Made by a program: the position numbers and the translations under genes. Positions 17,697 through 26,111 of a stretch of DNA of 40,262 bases are shown in pieces (the first letter of the stretch is position 1; each line of letters starts with the position of its first letter). This DNA is from an uncultured Prevotellaceae bacterium. Lineage in GTDB: Bacteria > Bacteroidota > Bacteroidia > Bacteroidales > Muribaculaceae. The notes under the pieces are model-generated. The model ran no database searches, was not told the origin of the DNA, and saw nothing but the letters and a program-made list of their open reading frames with translations. The stretch is taken from positions 1 to 40,262 of the forward strand of contig CAMYUW010000023.1 in assembly GCA_947302275.1 (NCBI GenBank), read 5' to 3'.

Positions 17697-18686
17697 TTAC
17701 AGGTTCGGATTTATCTTGTTCCATTCACTGATGGGAGGAACGATGCCCAGGTCAACCAGTTCGTCGCGCATCTTGCACAGGTGCTGGTAGCTGGCATCGA
17801 GCCTCTCGTTCTCTGATGGTAGACCCTGCGGGACCTTGTAGGTAGCACCATTCTCGTCAAGCGTGGTGTCCATGGCCATCATGATGTGGTTGTACTTGTC
17901 GTTGCAAACGTAGGTGCCCACGGGGAAGCGGAACTTTTCGCCACCCATAGCAGCGCGGATCATCTCTACCGACAGGTAAGCGGGGCTCTGGAACGAGCTG
18001 CGTCCACGCAACTTGATGATTTGGGCGCCTCCCTTGGTGACGTCAGTCTTCATCTGCTCCCATTCCTCAGCGGGGAATTCGGGGGTGCCAACGATGTCGG
18101 TCAACTTACGGCCGGCAATTTCAACGTGGCTGCCAAATACGGCCATCTGCTCACCGTGTCCGCCATAGGTGGCACAACCAGTGATTTCGCTCTGCATCAC
18201 GCCAAACTTCTTGGCCAACGCACTCTGCAAGCGGGTGGTGTCGAGAGCGGCCAACGTGGTTACCTGGCCGGGCTTTAAACCACTGTACAACAGGGTTACA
18301 AGGCCGGTGAGGTCAGCGGGGTTGAAGATGATAACGACGTGCTTCACGTCGGGGCAGTAGGTCTTGATGTCCTTGCCTAGGCCCTCGGCGATTTCGCAGT
18401 TGCCCTTGAGCAGATCCTCGCGGGTCATACCCTCCTTGCGGGGAGCGCCACCGCTGGAGATGATATACTTTGCATTGGTGAATGCTTCCTTAGCGTCGGT
18501 GGTGGCAACGATATTCACGTCACCGAAACCGCTCTGGCGCATTTCCTCGGCCACGCCCTCGGGCGAGAATACGTCATAGAGGCAGATGTTAGTTGTCAAG
18601 CCCATCATCAGGGCCGTTTGTACCATGTTGGATCCGATCATGCCGGCAGCGCCTACGATGACCAGTTTGTCGTTTGTTAAAGCCAT
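17697..18686 (-). CDS. mdh: malate dehydrogenase
   Basis: This 329-residue NAD-dependent enzyme interconverts malate and oxaloacetate in the cytoplasm. The Rossmann motif VGAAGMIGSN is at the N-terminus. The substrate-loop arginine lies in GGAPRKEGMTRED (R83), N122 lies in FNPAD, and the proton-relay histidine is H177 in YGGHGEQM. The length and the APRKEGMTR loop fit MDH rather than lactate dehydrogenase. It is monocistronic, with a strong promoter upstream and a terminator downstream, and is divergent from recR. Confidence 0.95.
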   Translation of the reverse strand: MALTNDKLVIVGAAGMIGSNMVQTALMMGLTTNICLYDVFSPEGVAEEMRQSGFGDVNIVATTDAKEAFTNAKYIISSGGAPRKEGMTREDLLKGNCEIAEGLGKDIKTYCPDVKHVVIIFNPADLTGLVTLLYSGLKPGQVTTLAALDTTRLQSALAKKFGVMQSEITGCATYGGHGEQMAVFGSHVEIAGRKLTDIVGTPEFPAEEWEQMKTDVTKGGAQIIKLRGRSSFQSPAYLSVEMIRAAMGGEKFRFPVGTYVCNDKYNHIMMAMDTTLDENGATYKVPQGLPSENERLDASYQHLCKMRDELVDLGIVPPISEWNKINPNL

Positions 18687-18739
18687 GATTCTATCTCTTT
18701 TTTAAATTAATGCTTTTGTTGTTTTGAAATTTTACCACT

Positions 18740-18771
18740 GCAAAGGTAGTCATTTCTGATTACCGTCACAA
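18740..18771 (-). promoter_or_regulatory. mdh promoter
   Basis: On the minus strand TTG (18771-18769), a 20-base spacer and TACCTTTGC (18748-18740) match the Bacteroidetes consensus perfectly. The leader is about 45-50 bases. Confidence 0.85.
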
Positions 18772-18807
18772 GCAAATTGTAAGATATAATGATTAAATAT
18801 TGTGAAA

Positions 18808-18842
18808 TTGGCTCCCAACCGTGGCAAAATGACTAATTTTGC
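18808..18842 (+). promoter_or_regulatory. recR promoter
   Basis: TAATTTTGC at 18834-18842 is a consensus -7 element, with TTG at 18808-18810 (23-base spacer). Transcription should start near 18849, so translation begins at ATG 18865 and not at the in-frame ATGs at 18802 or 18829. Confidence 0.7.
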
Positions 18843-18864
18843 CTTCCAAATCAAAAGAGAGAAT

Positions 18865-19494
18865 ATGGAACAGGAATTTGCTTCACGGTTGTTGGAATCG
18901 GCGGTCAGCGAGTTTGCCAAGTTGCCGGGCATCGGGCGCAAGACTGCGCTCCGCCTCGTGCTGCACTTGTTGAAGCAGGACGAGCAGGAGGCTGTATCGT
19001 TTGGCAAGGCCATCATCAAGTTGCGCCGCGAGATACGTTATTGCAGTGTGTGCCACAACATCAGTGAGACCGAGGTGTGCCCCATCTGTGCCAATCCTTC
19101 GCGTGATGCCTCAACAATTTGTGTGGTCGAGAATGTCAAGGACGTGATGAGTATCGAGAACACCCATCAGCATAACGGCCTTTACCACGTGCTGGGCGGA
19201 CTTATATCGCCCATGGACGGCATTGGCCCGGCCGACATCGAGGTGGACAGTCTGGAAGAACGCGTTAAGGCCGGTGGCATCAAGGAAGTCATCCTGGCTC
19301 TGAGTGCAACGATGGAAGGCGATACCACCAACTTCTACATCTTCCGCCGTCTGGCTCCGTATCCCGACGTCAAAATCACCATCCTTGCGCGCGGCGTCAG
19401 TGTCGGTAACGAGATCGAGTACACCGATGAACTTACCTTGGGCCGTTCCATCCTCAACCGCACCCTGTTCTCCGACACCTTCCACAAGGAATAA
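18865..19494 (+). CDS. recR: recombination protein RecR
   Basis: This 209-residue protein works with RecO and RecF to load RecA on gapped DNA. Domains in order are a helix-hairpin-helix ([15 protein letters not shown]), a C4 zinc finger (CSVC...CPIC), a Toprim domain beginning [14 protein letters not shown], and a C-terminal segment with [17 protein letters not shown] chose ATG 18865 because the longer ORF begins upstream of the promoter -7 element, and because 209 residues fits the ~200-residue family. It is followed by a 15-bp repeat tract and a small basic ORF on the same strand. Confidence 0.96.
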   Translation: MEQEFASRLLESAVSEFAKLPGIGRKTALRLVLHLLKQDEQEAVSFGKAIIKLRREIRYCSVCHNISETEVCPICANPSRDASTICVVENVKDVMSIENTHQHNGLYHVLGGLISPMDGIGPADIEVDSLEERVKAGGIKEVILALSATMEGDTTNFYIFRRLAPYPDVKITILARGVSVGNEIEYTDELTLGRSILNRTLFSDTFHKE

Positions 19495-19495
19495 A

Positions 19496-19540
19496 ACAAA
19501 CTACGAATTAATAAACTACGAATTAATAAACTACGAATTA
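19496..19540. repeat. 15-bp tandem repeat, three units
   Basis: Three copies of A(T/C)AAACTACGAATTA start directly after the recR stop (TAA at 19492-19494), followed by a partial copy CGCGAATTA. The unit length is a multiple of 3 but it lies outside the coding frame in use. Confidence 0.85.
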
Positions 19541-19603
19541 CGCGAATTATACTAATTTGGCATCCGCATTCAATTATTACAAATTGACGAAACGTTGACT
19601 ATT

Positions 19604-19735
19604 ATGGCTGATAACGATTTTGCATATCGCCAGGAGGATGCCGAGAAGCGTCGCCGCCGCCGTGAGGCCGAGCGTCAGCGCCGCCTGCGCCACGCCCGCG
19701 AAGAATACATCAAAAAGAAAAACGAATCCAAATAG
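19604..19735 (+). CDS. small very basic protein, 43 residues
   Basis: ATG at 19604 opens a 43-residue frame rich in Arg and Lys, with KRRRRREAERQRRLR in the middle and KKKNESK at the end, predicted as one long charged helix. The codon use is GC-rich like neighbouring real genes, in contrast to the AT-rich sequence on both sides. A strong hairpin with a T-run begins 32 bases after the stop. I do not recognise a family. A nucleic-acid-binding or ribosome-associated role is a guess from charge only. It may be co-transcribed with recR. Confidence 0.6.
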   Translation: MADNDFAYRQEDAEKRRRRREAERQRRLRHAREEYIKKKNESK

Positions 19736-19766
19736 GCCTCTTCACGCCACATAAGCATATAAATCA

Positions 19767-19829
19767 AGATTTTGTTTCTGAAATGCGGTATTTTTGAATC
19801 ATTTCGGAAACAAAATCTAGTTTTTGTTA
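19767..19829. terminator. long AT-rich bidirectional terminator hairpin
   Basis: AGATTTTGTTTC and GAAACAAAATCT, continued by GAAATG/CATTTC after one T-G pair, form a 19-bp stem with a 14-base loop. On the plus strand it is followed by AGTTTTTGTT. It sits between the plus-strand small ORF and the minus-strand miaA, so it may serve both. Confidence 0.75.
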
Positions 19830-19856
19830 GTTGTGTTGTGGGTTGGGCTTGTTGGG

Positions 19857-20780
19857 TTACATTTGGGTGGCGAGGGTGAGGATTTGGGTGGTGAAGTCGG
19901 TGGGGGAGAGGGTGCTGGAGAGCCAATGGATGGGGGTGCCGCGTTTTTCCATGCCGCGGAACCAGGTCATTTGGCGTTTGGCGAATTGATGGATGGCTAT
20001 TTCCAACTGGCGGAACATTTCTTCTTCGGTCAACTGGCCGATGACGTATTGGGTGACGAACTTGTATTCCAGGCCGTAGTAAATGAGGTCTTCAGGGTCG
20101 ATGCCCTCATCGTTGATGAGGCGTCGCACCTCGTCGATCATGCCTTCGTCGAGGCGGGCACGCAGGCGTCGGCTGATGCGTTCGCGACGGGTGTCACGGT
20201 TAACCTCCACGCCAATGACCAGGGCGTTGTCCATGGGGTGTGGCTCGGTGAGTGCTTTCAGCTCGGGGTGCAGCTCATAGTAGTGGCAGATTTCGATGGC
20301 ACGTGTGGCACGCGCCACGGTGTCGATGTCGCTGTTGTTGCGCAGGGTCTTCATCGTCTTGAGCAGGGCGGTCAATTCCTCCAGTGACTTGCCTGCCAAC
20401 TCTGTCCTCAACTCCTCGTTGCGGGGAACGGGCGGCAGTTTGATGCCCTTGACGACGGTCTCGACATACATCCCCGTGCCGCCGCACATGATGACGGGCT
20501 TGCCTCGTCCGCGAATGTCGTTATAGACCCGTTCAAAGTCCTCCAAGAACTCATATAGACTGTAGCGGTAGCCCGCAGGGCGGATGTCAATGAGGTGATA
20601 GGGCACACCGTCATACTCGGCCAGGTCTTTGCCCGTGCCGATGTCCATGCCACGGTAAATCTGCCGCGAGTCGGCACTGATGATCTCACCGCCAATCGCC
20701 TTGGCCAGATGCACCGCCCGCGCTGTTTTGCCCGTCGCCGTTGGCCCAGTTATCACAAAAAACACATCCTTATAATCCAT
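19857..20780 (-). CDS. miaA: tRNA dimethylallyltransferase
   Basis: MiaA adds a dimethylallyl group to N6 of A37 in tRNAs reading U-starting codons. The P-loop GPTATGKT is near the N-terminus, followed by the substrate motifs SADSRQIYRGMDIGTGK and GGTGMYVE, and by QFAKRQMTWFRG in the C-terminal part. I chose ATG 20780 (MDYKDVFF, 307 residues); two extra codons upstream would need a TTG start at 20786. A large inverted repeat lies directly upstream. The gene is convergent with the small basic ORF. Confidence 0.95.
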   Translation of the reverse strand: MDYKDVFFVITGPTATGKTARAVHLAKAIGGEIISADSRQIYRGMDIGTGKDLAEYDGVPYHLIDIRPAGYRYSLYEFLEDFERVYNDIRGRGKPVIMCGGTGMYVETVVKGIKLPPVPRNEELRTELAGKSLEELTALLKTMKTLRNNSDIDTVARATRAIEICHYYELHPELKALTEPHPMDNALVIGVEVNRDTRRERISRRLRARLDEGMIDEVRRLINDEGIDPEDLIYYGLEYKFVTQYVIGQLTEEEMFRQLEIAIHQFAKRQMTWFRGMEKRGTPIHWLSSTLSPTDFTTQILTLATQM

Positions 20781-20808
20781 CTGCAATTATTCTAATGCGA
20801 ATTGTTGC

Positions 20809-20867
20809 GAAGACAAGAAAGACAAAAAGGACAAATTAATACTGTCTTGTTTGTCTTTCTTGTCTTC
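20809..20867. repeat. inverted repeat made of 9-mer units (purine arm/pyrimidine arm)
   Basis: GACAAGAAA, GACAAAAAG and GACAAATTA repeat with a 9-base period on one side, mirrored by TGTCTTGTT, TGTCTTTCT and TGTCTTC on the other. The outer 18 bp pair perfectly (20809-20826 with 20850-20867). The hairpin lies 12 bases after the dipeptidyl peptidase stop and 29 bases before miaA. It lacks a clear U-tract on the minus strand, so it is not a standard terminator. Confidence 0.85.
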
Positions 20868-20878
20868 TATTTAATCAA

Positions 20879-23047
20879 TTATTTGAGGTATTGGTCGTAG
20901 AATTCTAGGGCGCGTTTATAGACAACGTAGCGGGCTGAGCAGTCACGGATGCTGTGGTTCATGTTGGGGAACACCATCATGTCGCAGGTGCGGTTCATGT
21001 CCACCAGTTTGGAAACATATTGCATCGAGTTGACGATGTGCACATTGTCATCGGCGCTGCCGAACATGATGAGCACGCGGCCCTTGAGATTCTCGGCGCG
21101 GTTCAGCGGGAAGTTGCTATAGCCCTCGGGGTTTTCCTGAGGCGTACGCATGTAGCGCTCGGTGTAGATGCTGTCATAGAAACGCCAGGTGGTTACTGGA
21201 GCGATGCTCACGCCGCAGGCATAATTGCTGCCCGGTTCGCTCATCGCCATCAGCGTCTGGAAACCGCCGTAGCTCCAGCCCATGATACCGATGTGGTCAG
21301 CATCGGCCCACGGCTGGCTGGCCATATAATTGGCGGCTGCAACTGCATCCTCGGTTTCATATTTGCCAAGGTTCAGGTAAGTGATCGACTCAAATGCCTT
21401 GCCCCTGAAACCTGTACCTCGACTGTCCACCTCGCACACGATATAACCCTCGCTGGCAAAGTACTGCTCCCAGCCCATGCGCCACTTGTTGAGCACCTCC
21501 TGCGAACCGGGTCCGTTGTAATGCTCCATGATGACCGGGTACTTCTTGTTAGGGTTGAAGTCCACGGGCTTAATCATGTAGCCGTTAAGGGTATAGCCGT
21601 CATGCTCCATTGTGAAGAACTCCTTCTTGGGAACATCGACGGCCGTGTAGCGGCGGGCATATTCCTCGTTCAACTGCAGGTCACGAACGCGCTTGCCCTT
21701 GCGGTCGTAGATGCGGTACTGATCGGGCGTGTTGGCATCGCTGTAACGGCCCACGTAGTAGCTGAAGTCTCCGTTGAAGATAGCCGATGCAGTGCCCTGA
21801 CCGTCAACAGTTGACGGTGCGAGACGTGTCACTCTGCCCTTAGCATCGACATACTCCACTACGCGGTTCAGCGGACCGCATGAAGCCTGATAATAGAAAC
21901 GCTTGGTCGCCTTGTCGTAGCCATAGAACTGCGACACGATGCGGTTGTCGTCGTTGGTGAGTTGGCGCATCAGATTGCCGTCTAAGTCATACTGGTAGAG
22001 CTGCATATAACCTGAGCGTTCGCTGGGGATGACAAAGAAGTCCTTCTCGTATTGCACCTGCTGGCTGGTTTCGGCATCCACCCATGTTTCTGACGTCTCG
22101 TGATACACCTGCTTGGCGTCGCCCGTCATCGGGTTGACTGCATAGATGCGCAGGTCATTCTGGAGGCGGTTCAGGCGTTGCACCATCAATCGCTGTGGGT
22201 CAGGGCTGAAAGTGATGTGGCAGACGTAGTCTTCCTTGTCAAGGGGCACGTTGAGCTGCTTGAGTGAACCATCGATGACATCATAGCAGTGAACGCTTAC
22301 CACTGAATTTTTCTCACCAGCCACGGGATACTTGAAATCGTATCGGCCAGGATATAGCGCATACTCGTCCCGGGGGTTGCATGTGCCCTGATAGATGACC
22401 ATCGAGGCCATCTTCACCTCGCTCTCGTCCCAGCGCAGAAATGCCAGAGACCGGCTATCGCTCGACCAATTGAGGGTGTTAAGCATTCCCAATTCCTCCT
22501 GATAAACCCAATCGGGCACGCCGTAGATGATATTGTTCTTCTTGCCGTCGTGGGTCACCTGAACAGTTGTGCCATCCTCCAAGTTGCGTACATAGACGTT
22601 GTTGTCCTTGACATAGGCCACGCGTTTGCCATCGGGCGATAAGGTCGCGATTTCCTCACCGCCGCCGTCACTCAGAGCTTTCATCGTCTTGTTCTTGAGG
22701 TCATAGACGTAGTAGTCGGCGCTGAAGCTGTAGCGGTAGATATACTGGCTATTGTTCCACAGCAGGACGTAAGCGCCATCGGATGTCACTTCAAAATCGT
22801 CCCATCCTGTTACCAGTTCGTTGCCGGTATCCACCAAAATGCTCTCGTCACCCTTGGCATAGCTGATGCGCTTGATGGCATTACCGTCATCGCTCAGGCG
22901 ATAGAAGTAACGACCGTCGTTCTTGGCTGGTTGCATGGCTCCGATACCTCTGGGCGAGTTGCCGCGCAATACACATTCCTCAAGTGTCAATGCGTTGGCA
23001 CTTATGGCGATCAGTAGGGTCGCAAGTGTTAAAATATATTTACTCAT
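20879..23047 (-). CDS. dipeptidyl peptidase IV (S9B family)
   Basis: This 722-residue exported serine peptidase cleaves N-terminal X-Pro or X-Ala dipeptides. A signal peptide (residues 1-19, ending SANA) is followed by a beta-propeller with the substrate-binding double Glu E184/E185 (VYQEELG), then an alpha/beta-hydrolase domain. The catalytic triad is S592 in GWSYGG, D666 in GSADDNVH and H698 in NMNHSI. Such DPP4 enzymes are periplasmic or surface-associated in Bacteroidetes and serve peptide use. The bcp-type gene lies 20 bases upstream on the same strand, so the two are probably co-transcribed. Confidence 0.95.
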   Translation of the reverse strand: MSKYILTLATLLIAISANALTLEECVLRGNSPRGIGAMQPAKNDGRYFYRLSDDGNAIKRISYAKGDESILVDTGNELVTGWDDFEVTSDGAYVLLWNNSQYIYRYSFSADYYVYDLKNKTMKALSDGGGEEIATLSPDGKRVAYVKDNNVYVRNLEDGTTVQVTHDGKKNNIIYGVPDWVYQEELGMLNTLNWSSDSRSLAFLRWDESEVKMASMVIYQGTCNPRDEYALYPGRYDFKYPVAGEKNSVVSVHCYDVIDGSLKQLNVPLDKEDYVCHITFSPDPQRLMVQRLNRLQNDLRIYAVNPMTGDAKQVYHETSETWVDAETSQQVQYEKDFFVIPSERSGYMQLYQYDLDGNLMRQLTNDDNRIVSQFYGYDKATKRFYYQASCGPLNRVVEYVDAKGRVTRLAPSTVDGQGTASAIFNGDFSYYVGRYSDANTPDQYRIYDRKGKRVRDLQLNEEYARRYTAVDVPKKEFFTMEHDGYTLNGYMIKPVDFNPNKKYPVIMEHYNGPGSQEVLNKWRMGWEQYFASEGYIVCEVDSRGTGFRGKAFESITYLNLGKYETEDAVAAANYMASQPWADADHIGIMGWSYGGFQTLMAMSEPGSNYACGVSIAPVTTWRFYDSIYTERYMRTPQENPEGYSNFPLNRAENLKGRVLIMFGSADDNVHIVNSMQYVSKLVDMNRTCDMMVFPNMNHSIRDCSARYVVYKRALEFYDQYLK

Positions 23048-23067
23048 AAGTCGTTAATGCTTGGTTG

Positions 23068-23520
23068 TTAGATGTTTAATTCGAGAATCTGATTGGCGCT
23101 GTCCTTGGTGTTCACTTTCTCGATAATGTGCTTGACAATGCCTTGCTCATCGATGATGAACGTGGTGCGCACGGTGCCCATATAGGTGCGGCCCGCCATT
23201 TTCTTTTCGCGCCACACGCCGAATGCCTGGTTCAGCGTGGTGTCCACATCGGCGATGAGCGGGAACGGCAGACTGTACTTGTCGGCGAACTTCACGTGGC
23301 TCGCAGCACTGTCCTTGCTCACGCCCAGCAGGGCATAACCTGCACGCTTCAGCGCCCCGTAGCCTGTCGCCAGGCTGCAAGCCTCGGCAGTACATCCTGG
23401 GGTGTTGTCCTTCGGATAAAAGTAAATGATCAGTTTCTTGCCTGAAAAGTCGCTGGCTTTCACTTCGTTGCCATTCTGGTCAAACCCTAAAAACTCGGGA
23501 ATCTTATCTCCAATCTTCAT
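23068..23520 (-). CDS. bcp: thioredoxin-dependent thiol peroxidase (BCP/PrxQ)
   Basis: This 150-residue peroxiredoxin reduces hydrogen and organic peroxides using thioredoxin. The active-site segment YPKDNTPGCTAEAC holds the peroxidatic C43 and resolving C48, the PrxQ arrangement of two Cys five residues apart. MGTVRTTFIIDEQG is the conserved distal segment. The length is standard. It is the first gene of a two-gene unit with the dipeptidyl peptidase and has its own promoter. Confidence 0.95.
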   Translation of the reverse strand: MKIGDKIPEFLGFDQNGNEVKASDFSGKKLIIYFYPKDNTPGCTAEACSLATGYGALKRAGYALLGVSKDSAASHVKFADKYSLPFPLIADVDTTLNQAFGVWREKKMAGRTYMGTVRTTFIIDEQGIVKHIIEKVNTKDSANQILELNI

Positions 23521-23551
23521 TGTTGTGTCGTTTTAAAAGTGATTAATCCTA

Positions 23552-23559
23552 CAAAAATA
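23552..23559 (-). promoter_or_regulatory. -7 element of the bcp-type gene
   Basis: TATTTTTG on the minus strand matches TAnnTTTG, 31 bases upstream of the start codon. No well-spaced TTG was found. Confidence 0.5.
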
Positions 23560-23706
23560 CAACTTTTTCTTGAACCCCTCAGCCCCAGCTCCTTTTTTTC
23601 TGACATTGCTCTCATTTGGCCGCTATGTCAGTGGCCGGGCGGGAGTCCTCACCTTCATGATTTGCGTTAATTTTTATAAAATAAATCAGTAAATCGCTCC
23701 TGGTGC

Positions 23707-23738
23707 TTGCACACCTTATAAAAAAGAAGTAATTTTGC
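23707..23738 (+). promoter_or_regulatory. bamD promoter
   Basis: TTG (23707-23709), a 20-base spacer and TAATTTTGC (23730-23738) form a full consensus promoter. The predicted start is near 23745, which makes the ATG at 23746 leaderless and favours ATG 23767. Confidence 0.8.
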
Positions 23739-23766
23739 GGGCTAAATGCGCGAAATCGACTTATCA

Positions 23767-24573
23767 ATGATCAAAAGATTGACGATAATATTGGCCCTGG
23801 CCTGTGTGATGGCAGGTTGTGGTGAGTACAACAAGGTGATGAAAAGCAATGACCTTGAGTACAAGTATGCCTATGCCAAGAAGGCGTTTGAGAACAAGCG
23901 CTATGCTCAGGCTTACACCATCTTGACCGACCTGGTACCCTTGTTCCGCGGCACTCCACATGCCGAGGAATCCCTCTATCTGCTGGGCCTCAGCTATTAT
24001 GAGAATAAGGACTATATCAGCGCTGGTTCTTATTTCAAGCAGTATTATCAGCGCTACCCCCGTGGCCAGTATGCTGAGTTGGCCCGATTCTATGCGGGTT
24101 ACGGCTTCTATCTCGATTCGCCCGATGCCCAGCTAGACCAGACCGAGACCATCCGTGCCATGGAAGAGTTGCAGGCGTTCCTGGATTACTTCCCCAAGAG
24201 CGATAAGGCCTCGATAGCCCAAAGCGCCGTCTTTGAGTTGCAGGACAAGCTTGTGCTCAAGGAGTTGCAGAATGCGACGCTATACTACAATCTGGGTAAT
24301 TACATGGGCAATAACTACGAGAGCGCTGTCATTACTGCCCAGAACGCTATCAAGTCCTATCCCTACAGCAAGTATAAGGAGGAATTGGAGATGCTGGTGC
24401 TGCGTGCTCGCTACCGTGAAGCCGTTGAAAGTGTGCTGGAGAAGAAGATGGATCGTTTCCGCACAGTCATTGATGAGTACTACTCATTTATCAACGACTA
24501 CCCTGAAAGCAAGATGCGCAAGGAGGCCGACAACATTTTCAAGATTGCTAACAAGTATGTCAATAGCAATTAA
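23767..24573 (+). CDS. bamD: outer membrane protein assembly factor BamD
   Basis: This 268-residue outer-membrane lipoprotein belongs to the BAM complex that inserts beta-barrel proteins. The signal peptide MIKRLTIILALACVMAGC ends in a lipobox with the Cys to be acylated. TPR-like repeats follow (AKKAFENKRYAQAYTILTDL, ESLYLLGLSYYENKDYISAG). The start at 23767 gives a clean lipoprotein signal; the ATG at 23746 would add seven residues (MREIDLS) and sits right at the expected transcription start. The omega subunit gene follows after 50 bases, a gene order I know from other Bacteroidales. Confidence 0.93.
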   Translation: MIKRLTIILALACVMAGCGEYNKVMKSNDLEYKYAYAKKAFENKRYAQAYTILTDLVPLFRGTPHAEESLYLLGLSYYENKDYISAGSYFKQYYQRYPRGQYAELARFYAGYGFYLDSPDAQLDQTETIRAMEELQAFLDYFPKSDKASIAQSAVFELQDKLVLKELQNATLYYNLGNYMGNNYESAVITAQNAIKSYPYSKYKEELEMLVLRARYREAVESVLEKKMDRFRTVIDEYYSFINDYPESKMRKEADNIFKIANKYVNSN

Positions 24574-24623
24574 AAAACTAAGCGGACAATACAAAATACA
24601 TTATATATAATTTCAAGTAAGAC

Positions 24624-24956
24624 ATGGATTACAAGAAGACTAACGCGCCACTCACTACCACTGTGCATGACATCATCGAGATGGCTGAACCCACAGGCAA
24701 CATCTATGAGACCGTTTGCATCATCAGCAAGCGCGCTAACCAGATTGCAGCCGAGATGAAGTCCGACCTGGAGAAGAAGCTTCAGGAGTTCGCTACCCTG
24801 AATGATAACTTGGAGGAAATCAGTGAGAACCGTGAGCAGATTGAAATCTCGAAGTACTACGAGAAACTTCCCAAGCCCACCCTCATCGCTACCCAAGAGT
24901 ATTTGGAGGATAAATTAGCCTACCGCAACTTGGCTAAGGAAAAAGAAGATTTTTGA
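24624..24956 (+). CDS. rpoZ: RNA polymerase omega-like subunit (RpoZ/Rpb6 type)
   Basis: This 110-residue protein matches the Bacteroidetes version of the omega subunit, which helps assemble RNA polymerase by binding the beta-prime subunit. The conserved segment is NIYETVCIISKRANQIAAEM, then a helical insertion and ENREQIEISKYYEKLPKPTLIATQEYL, typical of this phylum. It lies directly after bamD on the same strand, probably in one transcript. Confidence 0.88.
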   Translation: MDYKKTNAPLTTTVHDIIEMAEPTGNIYETVCIISKRANQIAAEMKSDLEKKLQEFATLNDNLEEISENREQIEISKYYEKLPKPTLIATQEYLEDKLAYRNLAKEKEDF

Positions 24957-24972
24957 GAATTTGAGAATAATG

Positions 24973-25000
24973 TTAACGGCGTCTTGCAAGGCGTCGTTAA
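24973..25000 (+). terminator. hairpin after rpoZ
   Basis: TTAACGGCG and CGTCGTTAA pair with one mismatch around a 10-base loop, 17 bases after the stop. Only TTG follows, so termination would be weak. Confidence 0.45.
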
Positions 25001-25069
25001 TTGTATAGGGGGCGCGGTAGCGTGTTTAGAGTGCATCAGGCATCGCATGAATGATCAAGAGAACTATTA

Positions 25070-26068
25070 ATGATGAGTGAACAGCGTGACATCAGGTATG
25101 ACATCATCAGGGCTGTAGCCATACTGTTTGTAGTATGTATCCATTCCTATCCTGCTATTATCGGCAGAGATGTGAACGTGTATGTGAACTCGTTTGTTAA
25201 TGTTTGCATATCAACAGCCGTGCCTTTGTTTGTGATGCTAAGTGGGGCGCTGCTGCTGGGCCGGAAAGAGTCCATATCGTTCACGCTGCGCCACCGCTTG
25301 AAGCGTATTCTGGTCCCGTTCCTGTTCTGGAGCGTAATCGTGTACTTTTCCTTCTTTTTTATCCGTCAGGGCTTTTCTGCGCCCACGACGGCGGTATGCC
25401 TTAAAGGGTATGTGCATGACCTTGTTGCAATGAACATTCATCCCGTGTACTGGTTTGTGTACATGATGATTGGACTCTATTTGTTGCTGCCGATATTGCG
25501 CATAGTGGTTCAGTCAGGCCAAAAAGCATTTAACTACTTGCTGATGTTCGTTCTTTGTGGCTTGGTGATTGGTAAATGTTTTCCCCAGTCCCCATTTGTT
25601 ACATGGTGGAATAATCTATACTTTACTTGGGTGTTCCTGTTTTTATCTGGCTATTGGGCTGCCACATCTCGGTTCACATCCAGTAAAGCATTTCGCTTGA
25701 TTTCCGCACTGTCACTCGTGTGCTTGATGGCACTTTGTGTTGTCCTGGAAGTGAGGCAGTTGAATGAAAGCGTGTATGATTTGGTCAAACTCGCCTATTA
25801 TGTAGCCGGCTTCTGCTTCTTGCTCTCGGTTCTTCCCAAAAGAGGTCATCACCCTGCGATGACGTCGTGCATTGTAAGGATGAGCCGATTGAGCTATGGT
25901 ATATACCTGAGTCACATTTTATTTGTTTCGCTATACATTCGTTTGTTGTCAGGAATGATGATGCCCCGATGGTTGATATTTGTCTGTGTTATTGCTCTTG
26001 TGACAGTGACTAGTGCAATTATCTTGACATTCCTGAAAAAGATCGGACTCGGGAAAATCGTCATGTAA
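25070..26068 (+). CDS. acyltransferase-3 family membrane protein
   Basis: This 332-residue integral membrane protein has about ten hydrophobic segments and belongs to the acyltransferase-3 family, which O-acylates surface glycans, peptidoglycan or small molecules. The N-terminal RYDIIRAVAILFVVCIHSY contains the conserved R and the family His; SYGIYLSHILF is the conserved C-terminal segment. ATG 25070 and 25073 are both possible starts. The base composition is somewhat more AT-rich than its neighbours. Its substrate cannot be predicted, as no glycan gene cluster surrounds it. Confidence 0.88.
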   Translation: MMSEQRDIRYDIIRAVAILFVVCIHSYPAIIGRDVNVYVNSFVNVCISTAVPLFVMLSGALLLGRKESISFTLRHRLKRILVPFLFWSVIVYFSFFFIRQGFSAPTTAVCLKGYVHDLVAMNIHPVYWFVYMMIGLYLLLPILRIVVQSGQKAFNYLLMFVLCGLVIGKCFPQSPFVTWWNNLYFTWVFLFLSGYWAATSRFTSSKAFRLISALSLVCLMALCVVLEVRQLNESVYDLVKLAYYVAGFCFLLSVLPKRGHHPAMTSCIVRMSRLSYGIYLSHILFVSLYIRLLSGMMMPRWLIFVCVIALVTVTSAIILTFLKKIGLGKIVM

Positions 26069-26111
26069 TTGACCTGATGAACAGCGTGTTTCCGATAGTT
26101 GCCGTGAAAAC

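Noticed and set aside
18802..18864. Longer RecR N-terminus
   Set aside because: The extra codons lie over the promoter and are absent from typical ~200-residue RecR proteins.
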